Positions 36,591 to 46,897 of a stretch of 64,000 nucleotides of DNA are shown piece after piece. The stretch's first letter is position 1; the number at the start of each line of letters is the position of its first letter. The stretch comes from Apostichopus japonicus (lineage: Eukaryota; Echinodermata; Holothuroidea; Aspidochirotida; Stichopodidae). The stretch is taken from assembly GCF_037975245.1 (NCBI RefSeq), contig NC_092574.1, positions 16,035,213 through 16,099,212 of the forward strand, in the 5' to 3' direction. The notes below the pieces were generated by a model. It saw only the letters and a list, made by a program, of their open reading frames with translations, was not told the origin of the DNA and did no database searches. Position numbers and translations under genes: made by a program.

Positions 36591-38315
36591 TTCTAGGTCA
36601 AATGCCAAATATAGGTGCCTTGCCTTATAAATATATGAATCCAAGTGATCAAATGAAGACACATTCTTAGATCATTTTCACCAAATGAGATCTAATAAGC
36701 TGAACAATATATATTCTCTTTTATACGAGACATGGAAGCTTTTATCACTTGACAGTTTGGTGGTTTGAAAGGACCTAGACTCTAAGACTTACTAAGCAAC
36801 GTAGCACAACAATCTCAAATTTTTGTCAGGTTTTCATTTTTCATAACTTGGCAACTCCACACATTTCATAGATTATTACATCACCTTGACGACAGTTTTA
36901 CAAGTTTTGTCTCTACGATAAATGACAAGAGGTTGAGTTGCAGTTCTTTTATGGTGGAAGGGGGGTAATGCAGTAACTCCACAATTCACCCTTTTTGTTG
37001 ACATAACTACAGTAGACTACTTAACAACTTATGTTTTTTATTTTGCTTTTTGTCAAGATAAGAGTAAAAACAGCAAGGTTGACAAAAGGACTGTTGTCGA
37101 GATGAACAAGTTACTGAAGTCTGCAACTGTACAAAACATATATGTGAACTTGTTGTGATGTTGTGTTAGTTTAATATAATAATTATATAGTATATCACAT
37201 TTCCACCAGGACTGCCTTTATCCTACAAATACTTATTTCACATTTGTATCAATCACAGGCATTAACCAATTCTGTCCCTCCAAAAATTTCTTTCACCATA
37301 ATCGTAACCACCCTGTCCAATGAGGATCGATTCGTTAGTGGTGAGATATTTGCATGACAGTAAATATGGCTAAAGATATTGTCAAACTGTATGTACTGTA
37401 CTTTCAAACTTTGAAACTTACCGTACTTTAAAAAACATGAAAATATGGTGTACCGTTCATGTATTAATGACTGTACTAAGAAAGGAGCCTTTGTCCTTAT
37501 CATCTTATTTTTTATTTGTAGTCTGCTTGGTTTGCTCACACTTACATCCATGGGACCAACAGATACAAGGGCAATGTAGGTCATTGCTCATTGTTGGCTT
37601 AATAACCGTTGTCGCACAAAAACTTCCTACAATGAAATTTTGGGCAGATGAGTGTTAATCACAACCTCAGCATTGCGCAGTTCCTTTAATAAAATGAAAG
37701 TTGGTTGGTAAAGCTAATGAACCACATTTGATAAGAAAATTAGAAATTGGCAATTAATCAAACTCTCACCTAAATGATATAAATCCATGTACACAGTATC
37801 CTCCACATCTGAAAATTCATTGGAGTGGGAGTTTAGACATTCACACACACAGTTGGCTTTACAGAACAATATTCGCTATAAATGTTAGTTTTGTTCGCTT
37901 TCACCGACAAAAAAGATTTATCATTTTAAGGTCCAAAAGACATTACTTTATGATACTTTTGGTATACATGTGGATCATTTTAACCAATCAACTGGTGAAT
38001 TGCAAGATGTTTGGGGAAATACATAGTAATTTCTGCCAAAAAAATGCACATGGAAATTGAGCAAAATCAAGTGTTACTTAGACCAATGCTGCTGATTGTT
38101 TTCAATTACATTCATTGAGACAGGAGTCAAACACAGTACTTTATAAAACGATATCCACAAATGTTTCCACACATTTTTTACTTGGATTGGGGGGGTTTTC
38201 TGTGCACTGAAGATACAATTTGTGCACATTTGCATATTCAAGGCCTCATAATTTTCAAGACCCATCATAACCAGTAACTTGAAATGGAAGAATGAAGTAC
38301 TGTGGATTATATTCC

Positions 38316-38963
38316 TCAAGAACAGCAAGACTGTGTTGAGCTAGCAGGTTTATTGCTCGGTTTGTTGTTTAGGTTAATAGCACCGACTTGTTTCTGTGCA
38401 CCTTTGTCGTCATGGCTACTGTGAAACCTAATAATTCTCTCTGTCGCTGCTGAGAAAGCCGTGGACACGTTCACCGCTGTTTTGGCGCTGGTCTCAAAGT
38501 ACGGTACTTTGCCGTTATCCTGGCACCACTGATTGGCTTCCTCTTCCGTCACCGCTCTCTCTTCTGCTGAAATGTCCGATTTATTTCCCAGCAAGATGAA
38601 AGGAAAATGCTCCCACGACTGTTCGGGTATATCGGCATAGTAAAAAAATTCTTTCCTCCACATGGACAAGTTAATGAAGCTTTGCTTATCGTCCAAACAG
38701 AAAGTCAGTATACAGCAGTCTGATCCTCGATAAAATGGAGTTCGAAGGCTCTTGAACCTCTCCTGTCCTGCGGTATCCCAGATCTGTATCGTGTGTTTCT
38801 CGTCATTGATGGTGACATCTTTGTTCAGGAACTCTACTCCAATCGTATGGAAGGACTGGCTATCAAATTTGTCGCTCACATAACGGTTCATTAAGGAACT
38901 CTTCCCTACACCCCCATCTCCGAGGATAATCACTTTAAAAATTTCACTCTTACTGACAGCCAT
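38316..38963 (-). CDS. RAB9: RAB9 small GTPase
   Basis: 215-aa Rab GTPase. RAB9 acts on late endosomes and in retrograde transport to the trans-Golgi network. All GTPase motifs are intact: P-loop GDGGVGKS (15-22), switch I T40 in FHTIGVEF, switch II WDTAGQE (62-68), NKSD (127-130) and ETSAK (157-161). The RAB9-type segment LRTPFYRGSDCCILTF is present. The C-terminus is SCCS, an XCCX geranylgeranylation motif instead of the usual CC. The coding sequence is one exon, as in vertebrate RAB9A. I chose the Met at 38963 (MAVSKSEIF), which aligns with the family N-terminus; in-frame upstream starts (e.g. 38972) would add residues absent from relatives. 5' UTR exons are not identifiable. Confidence 0.96.
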   Translation of the reverse strand: MAVSKSEIFKVIILGDGGVGKSSLMNRYVSDKFDSQSFHTIGVEFLNKDVTINDEKHTIQIWDTAGQERFKSLRTPFYRGSDCCILTFCLDDKQSFINLSMWRKEFFYYADIPEQSWEHFPFILLGNKSDISAEERAVTEEEANQWCQDNGKVPYFETSAKTAVNVSTAFSAATERIIRFHSSHDDKGAQKQVGAINLNNKPSNKPASSTQSCCS

Positions 38964-41900
38964 GTTGAACATTAATGGCAAAGCAGTAGCTAGCACCAGT
39001 ATATTTATCACTTCTGCATAAGAATCACAAGTTGGACAGAACTATTGATGGGGGAGAAACGAAAGCTTGGGGGACCAAACCGAAGCCATCTGTAGAGAAT
39101 GGAAAGGGAAGTAATATTACTAATTTTTGTACAGAAGAACACTTAAAATTAAGCTAACATCCCATTAACAAATTCCACACCACTATCACTGAAATAAGTA
39201 AATGAATGAAAGCGACTTCAAAAGGAATTTACTAAATCCTTCTTTGTGCCAGCAGTAGTTTGTGCTACAGTGAAATACACAATTAAAGAGAAGCCTAGAA
39301 TTCTTAAGACATACAGGACATGCAGGACTGTCAGTAGATACTACACTTCAAACCAGCAAACACACACAAGATGGCTATACAAGCTGCATCTTGTTAACTA
39401 TGTACAATATAAAGTCAATAATTTACTCCTGCAGGCAGTTACTTTATGATGCCAAGCAACTACTGTACATACTCATGCAGGGTAGGCCATATGGCTTGTG
39501 AGTAATGTCACTTCATGTCGCTGAGAGGTCAGGCAGCTGCTATCTAGTATCTAGATACATTTAACAAGTAAAGTTTATTTTGGAATTAAGAGAACTTTGT
39601 CATTAATTACTTTTATCAACACACTGGTGTTTAATTGAAAAAATCTTGTCTATTGAACAATTAACTTAAAACATTGTTACCAATACATGAAAGCATTTTT
39701 AAACCAATGTAATTACACTATCGCCTTCCTGCCTTTACTATATATACTATAAGGAAATAAAAATAGATTAATAGAAGCAAACAACTTCACCACATCACTA
39801 AAAAAATAGGTTGTTCTGTTTGGTAAATATCACATTTAACAATTCTTCATGCGCAAGAAGTCTCAATATTTTTTTGTTACAATGTTTATGTTTCCGTAAG
39901 AGTGAGGGGAACTGAAAATGCAAAATTGCAAGGTTGCTTAAAACATGACCTAATGCTGGCACTGTTTTCAATGTCAACATTTTCAACGTTCATCTTGAAA
40001 AGTAAGACAAAGGGAAAGAAAACACTCTTCAACTGCTAGTGGCACTATGACATCACAGACTGACAAAATTGTAATCCCCTGAAGCCATGATCTGACTTTT
40101 GAAACAGGACTTCTTCCAGATGGAGGAAGAATTTCTTTAGACAATTTGTGAGCAATTGATCATCTCACATATCACTACCATATAAGCTCAAGAAAATAGG
40201 AGGGAATTTATTTCTTCTTTAAATCTGTCTGTACCTGAATTTAGGGCTCATGTGAGGGTAGTCGTCAAGGCAATATTTGACACAAAGTACCACCTCATCA
40301 GTGCATGCCTTTAATCAACTGAGGTGTTAAATCCAACAGACCAGCACATTTAAGAGCCTGTGTTCCCATTTTTCTGTTGCCGACTGCCATGTACATTGGA
40401 TATCTATTCAATATATTCACCAAGATTTCCTACATTCCTATTCAATATACATGTACAATTGCAAACTTCTCATCAGAGTATTCTAGTGTCATATACAATA
40501 CTGTAATCACTGAAACCAGTTTCAACACTAGCTGGATAGTTCAAAGTGAGTTTATGGCTGGAGTGACCATCACTCACTGGATCTAGAGAGAAGAGGTTAA
40601 AATTAACTTCCCCACATTTCACATTGAATAATTTTAATTTGCTAAATATGAGGTGGACGCGCGGAAGCTAGGATGCGAAGTGGGAGGAGTTGACAGATGC
40701 TAAGATACATCTCTGCACTATATATTAGTTGTAACTAAGTTGTAGCCTAGCCAAGTTGTAGTGTTTCAGTTTCATTTAGGTGAAGTAGGCCTTGTCCTAG
40801 CTAGGCCTGGATGGTCTTAACAAAACTGTATTTATAACTTACTAAGGCTACTGTAACTTTAGGCTTTCCACTTCATACGGCACGATTTTGAAGTCAGGAC
40901 TCAAATATCACCAGAATTCTAGGAAAGTGGTATTCTCAAAAGTATGTTGCGACAGGCAAAGAACAACTGGAAACTGGGTGAATGATGAATCTGATTCAGA
41001 GGTCTCCTGCAACTACACTACTACTTTGCTCCATAATACTCCCACAACAGAACTTGACTCTAACAGTGCAGTCGAAGCAACAGTATGACATCAAGGATGT
41101 TCACGATATACACTGACAAACGTCATTGAACGCAACAGTCCACTAGTCGAATCATAAAAATAACTCAGAGACATGAACGGAAAGATGGGAAAGGTAGATC
41201 AATTGTGTCCTCTCCCCTTTGCAGGAATACTCAACAGACATGCCATTCCGTTCGGTCGGCATACTCATTTTTTTTATCTTCTTCAATAATTAACCACCAT
41301 TATACAGGATGATAAACAATTCTTTCCCATATTTCTCTTATTTATTGAAATTTTACAAAAGGATTATCAGGTTGAAATATTCTCTCCTGGATATTTTATT
41401 CGGGGCTTTTTTTATACGAGTGTTTTAAGAAAGCTCAGGCAAAGGGTGGGGGGGGGCGTGGTCCAGGGGATACGTACGTAGTAAACACTATATCACATTT
41501 GAAGCAGAGATCATTTTACGGTATACACTATGAGTCTATGACTGACTGCCAAACTGTATTGCATTTCTATTTGTTGTAATACAAAGAAAAATTTACAAGG
41601 CTCTATAATTTTTTGTCATAACCTGGCTACTGCTATAAAGGGACAATTGGAACACAGTGACACACTCCCTCGTTTACTTATCTTCATTGTACTTATCTTT
41701 GATACAATGTTGCACGTGATGTGAGTCATTCGTCAACACAGAAATTTGTTTCTGTGAACCTTAAAATGGAATTTATTTTCTTGTAACGTTTTGCTATTTG
41801 ATCTATATTGGTACTTCCTCATTTTCATGGCAACTATCCAGTTCAGACGGAGAAGAAGGAAAACTATAACTAGACATGTACACATATTTAAATTCAATAT

Positions 41901-44900
41901 TTAAAAATAGAATCATTACATATAAGCGCGATGACATATAAAAGGAAGAAATTTAGAATAAAATATGGAAGTAACTTTACATAGTGATCAAGGCATGCAT
42001 GGGTACCATATGTTGAGATGTTTCGATCAGGTGACATGATTTTTTCAAATATAGTAAAGAAATTCCACAAAGCCGCCATATCGTTGTGCTCAAATAGCTT
42101 TGTTAACACAACTGACTTAGGAATAATAAATAGACCTAGCCAATTTTACATATTTCGCGCCCCCGCCGGCCGGGTCCGCTAATTATTAACTTCAATAATG
42201 CTTTTGAACAATTTCCAGCTACACATGCAAAACGGTAATTGGCTGGGTTTTCATTATGTGCAGTTTAAAGCAGCATTCTGTAGTTTTCGATGCTACTCGA
42301 TCTGAACTATTGTAATTCATTACCCCGATTTAACTTTTGCATACAAGTGTCCAATATGTGCACTGAGGGATGAGGGGATATCAGTAGAATCCAGTTCGAG
42401 CTATAAACGTCGAGAATGCAGCTACTTCAGGATGGGAAGAAATTAAACAAGAAATCCCGATAAAAGTACGAAATAACCGCAGAGCACTTACACCAAAAGC
42501 GATGGCAAAATTGGCAGAATCTTTCAACAGATGGAAGCAGTAATGCCAAACGACATCAAGAGACGGTAGAAGAAATCTTGACTTCAGCCAGGGGGCTGCC
42601 CCAGACCTATTGGCCTGCATGGCAAAACCCTCCCCTGGGTAACCCTTCTAAATTCAGCCCACCCCGGCCTTGTGGTCGTTCTGTCCGAAACTCGGACAGG
42701 TTTAAGTTAATGTTCATATAAATACTATATATACCTGACCTTTCATAAAATAGTCCGGACGACGAAATTTTCAGAACCGAATATTGCTCAGTATAATGAC
42801 TTGCTAATTAAGATTCATTTTAAGATAGAATCTAATGTGGGAATTCTTACTTTGAATATAAGCCTATACTTGGCAAGTTTTAAAAAAGAATTGACAAAGG
42901 TGTTTGCAAATTATATATAACACTGCAAGACCAGTGAAAACGTACCCTTGTAAAGTATTTCGGTAAAGTTGTCTTAAAGATCGGGTTTTGCCTGCATGGA
43001 TGGAGCACGATTTTATATCTGTACGTGTTATGCAGCACCATTTCCAATAGTTGTAAACCCTGTAAGACAGCAACTGCCTCAAGGTTACTTGAATGTCTCC
43101 CTCGATATTTGCAAATCGTCGCTCGGAGTGTCCCAAACAAATTTAATTCGCATGGGCCACTTCAGGTCAGTGGACGACGGTTTAATATTGAGAATTATCT
43201 GAACATTTCGAATATTTTATCTCAAAGTTTACTCTGCATTCTCAAAGTTACGACGTTTTATGTAGAAATGTCGATTTTTTTTTTGGTATCCAAATGTTGA
43301 GTTCCTACCTCCAAATTTCGACTATATAGTGTATCTCAAAATGTCAACCCTCAAGTTTCCACATGTTCTCATCTTTTTCTCAAACCGTTTATGTTGAAAT
43401 TTGTATGATGTTCTACTTGGAGATGTTCTAATCTCAAACAATGTTCATATTAACAGACATGGGCGTCAGCAGGTTTCAGAAAGTGAGGGGGACACTATAC
43501 TATCTAAGCGGAGCGCCACCATTGGTTGGCGCGTAGCGTACCAGAAAATTTTGGGTACATAAGACCCCCTAGATCGCAGGAGATGGCCTTCCTGAGTCGT
43601 TTTTAGTTACATCAGAACCAGATCTGTGAGGAGAAATTTTGTCTCACAAAACTAAATTCCGACAGAAAGTACTGGTAGAAAGATGCCGCTCTGACACCAA
43701 GGGAGACGAATTACACAGCGTCCATCTCAAACGAAATATTGAAAAAGTGGCGCCGTCACCTCCGGGATGAGTGCAGTGGTATATATAATAAATGCATGTA
43801 GGTGCGAGACGTCAGTTGTTATGTGCCCAGGTACTTTAATAATAATAATCAGAAAAAGGCACCGCGCGCAGAGCGTGTGTAGCGCCTAGCCGGCACTCAA
43901 CAATAAAGATCTACCATATCCGGCGAATACATGTAGCCTTAATTACTTAACCCCTACACCCCTATTCGTCCGTCCAGTCCAAGGGACTGGAGGTAGTGAT
44001 ATGAACATAGTAACTCATCACCATCTACCTATATGGCTTACCTAATCCCTTGGAACCCATACAAACAACATGTGTGCAAGATTCAATACACTTTCGAATG
44101 GTCTCCCCCCCCCCCCCGAACGAATTAAATGGGCAGATTTAGGATATTGGGAGAATGGGAGATAAATGACGGTGCAAGTGATAGATAGCAGGGGCCCAGG
44201 GAGTCCAGATTTCTTGACCTTAAATAGAAAATCGCGCATATGCATGTGATTTTTTTTAATAACTACTCTGAAAAGCCTTGGGTGGGACAAATGATATGAT
44301 ATCCCCTCCACTTTTGAAAGTGGGGGGGGGGGGACATGTCCCCCCGTCCCCCACCTGTTGACGCCCATGTTAACAGATTATATTTCAACATATTTAATTG
44401 TTTCAACGAACTATGACATTTTACGTCAAAATGACGACTCTTTCTTCCAAATTTTGAGCAGAAACAAAATTCTGAGGGATTAAGAAGGATATACAATTGA
44501 ACATATGAAAGCCTGGCATCTTTGTGATTATTTTAAGGATCCTTGACTATAGATGCATGGCTAAACATTGCAATAGTGTGCATCGTTAGTTGGCAGAGTG
44601 AGGGGTTAGAAAATACTCCTGTCTGGAGTAACTTTTCAAGGAACTCTATTGCTGCCCCCACCACCTTTTTATCAATCATGGAAATTGTTGACTTTCACGA
44701 CAAACGGTACCAGTTCTACTTCTGACTTTATGCTGATGTACAAGGTAATGGAGTAAGTGAATAGGTAACCACTCTTAGAAAGATACTAAGTACAAAACAA
44801 TCCCACCAGTACCCCACGCCCTCCCCTCACCCCTCCAAAAAAGAAGATGAAAGAAGCGAAACAGAGAGTGTAATCATCATGGAGAAGAACAGCACTTTAT

Positions 44901-46769
44901 ATACACGTAAAATTGTCGCTAAAGTTCTACAGTTCACAATTGAGAACATATCGAAGATTGACATGTTTTTGTAAAGACAGTATTTAACAAAGCTTCAACA
45001 AAGCTCCACACACACAACGGAGGAAACCGTTGAATCCAGTTTACACATAAAACGAACATATCCTACTTGTCTCTCAATTAGGGCTCCAAACAGAAACGTT
45101 TGAAATCTTTGTCGGCCTCTGAATTTCTGTTGCGCATAACTGTTTAACTGATTATGGTACATAGCTCTTGGGAAACTTTACTCTTTATATAGCTATAATA
45201 TACAAATTTACGGTTTTCTACCAAATCCAATGGAGAACTGCCACTGGTCAAGTGAAGTTAGGATCGGGTTACGCATTTTTGAAACAAATATATGCGGACC
45301 ATTAATTTTTTCGCCAATTTCCTCTGCGTGTTAATCCGTAAAACCATGTTTCCTTGCGGCCAGTAATACAATTTTGTTGACACCGTAGATTCAAGCTATA
45401 CAATGACGACAAGTACTCTGTTCCAGAATTTCTAAATTGTTTACTGATAAAGTATGTAAGGGGTTAGGCAAGATATGAACCTTATGAAAATATTTAAACT
45501 GCATGCGTGCCATCAGGGGGCACTTTTGGGACCAATTTCCACCTCACAATTAACTTCCCGCTCCATATCCCAATCCCATGCGCTAGTTATTCCATTGCCT
45601 TTTTAAAGCATAACTAGCCTGTAAAATGGAACTTTTTTGATCTCAATTAACATGCCTATCATGGTTGTTCGAAACCCTGTTTGTGAATATCCATGATGGA
45701 TTTGTTGATTGCCGGTTTTCATTAATCGACTAACTTTAAATAATCTCTCGAAAAGTATATATACCCGGGAGTATGTTCCCCTTACTCGTGACACTGGATT
45801 CTTCTCAGACAAATTCACTGGAAATTTACTATCACCGAACTATATCAAGACAATCTTCCCTGGTATCCTTTCCCACTTTTTATTCGTGTTTTATCATTTT
45901 CAAGGCAAGCAATTCGTGAAATCTGTTTTACGGTTTGGCCACAATGTCACCTACACACCGAGTGAGGGCTCACTTCCCCATGGATCAATAATGTAATTTT
46001 TCCTGTACAAACCAGAGCGAGTGTCATTTCTTTCTCTTGACTATGAATCTTTGGTGCTTTGGTGATTGCAATAATCTAGTTCCCACCGTACCGTACCTCG
46101 GGCCTATCTGGTACCTGGGATTCAAAACATCGGCTACGCTGGGCCAGCATCAGGAGGTGCCTTCAGAGGAAGGAAGAAAGCATCAAATCACATAGAAGTA
46201 GGCTAACCGATGGATCGTGGATGGAGTAATATTTGCATCAAAATCAGCACAGCCGGTCTTGGGTTACGAATTGCTCGCCACATCATTTGAGTTTAGAACT
46301 GTAGCTTGTAACATAGGGCTTTGTACTTTGTAGTTGTGAACGTTCTAGGAGTAGGATGTAACCAATATTAGCCTACAGTAGCCTACTGTTCGTTATTGGC
46401 CTACGTACACTTCCTCAAACCTTTGCAAAATAAGACTTATTACAGGCCATTCTTAGGTGTCAGAAAATAAAGTTTGAGTTGACATTCTTAAAGGAATGAC
46501 TATTTGATCCGTCACCAACTTTCACATTTTGTTCAAGTCTCATTGACAAGAACTTTGTAATATCAAATTAAAAGTAGCCTTAGCATAGGCCTTTGTCCTG
46601 GCATTAGCTTCATGGGCTTAAAATGATAAATCTATGCAAAAACTTGCTTGCCACATTGGAATCCCTGGACCATTAGGGCTATGTGGTAACCTGACAAAAG
46701 TAGACAAACATATCATTGTCCAGTTTCCGTTGTTGCTGGAAGATTTACGAACAGTAAGAATCCAACAAA
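38964..46769. other. Intergenic region between divergent RAB9 and LRR gene
   Basis: 7.8 kb without recognisable exons. Holds TAGGCCT motif clusters (about 40784-40806 and 46390-46590), a GC-rich patch at 42150-42180, a hAT-like element (43458-44369), and presumably both promoters and any RAB9 5' UTR exons. Confidence 0.6.
43458..44369. mobile_element. hAT-like non-autonomous element with 8-bp TSD and TIRs
   Basis: Flanked by identical 8-bp duplications TTAACAGA (43450-43457 and 44370-44377). Terminal inverted repeats match at 16 of 17 positions: CATGGGCGTCAGCAGGT on the left, and CATGGGCGTCAACAGGT as the reverse complement of the right end. 912 bp, no transposase reading frame. Sub-terminal sequence shares a 60-base core with the element at 35955-36590. 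The clean duplication suggests a fairly recent insertion. Confidence 0.85.
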
Positions 46770-46897
46770 ATGGCAGATAAAACTGAGGGAACACGGATCA
46801 GCCTTGCATTTTTGGAGCTGACAGAATTTCCTACAAATATTGGACAAAAGCAGCTGGATGATGTTGGAGTACTGGATGTTAGCAACAACAGGATCTC
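46770..46897 (+). CDS. LRR protein exon 1
   Basis: Residues 1-42 plus two bases. Ends in the first LRR (LDVSNNRIS). The donor is GTATCC, moderately weak. Confidence 0.82.

Larger units (their letters stand above)
32889..38315. other. Intergenic region between converging ADCK2 and RAB9
   Basis: 5.4 kb holding both 3' UTRs, a candidate ADCK2 polyA signal and one hAT-like element (35955-36590). A reverse-strand AATAAA at 37511-37516 could end RAB9. No exon of any recognised gene is seen. Confidence 0.6.

Noticed and set aside
38964-39011. RAB9 N-terminal extension using upstream in-frame codons
   Set aside because: The family N-terminus aligns from MAVSKSEIF; the extra hydrophobic residues have no counterpart.
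45709-45996. 95-codon forward open frame upstream of the LRR gene
   Set aside because: No recognisable domain, no supporting splice sites, composition like the surrounding non-coding DNA.
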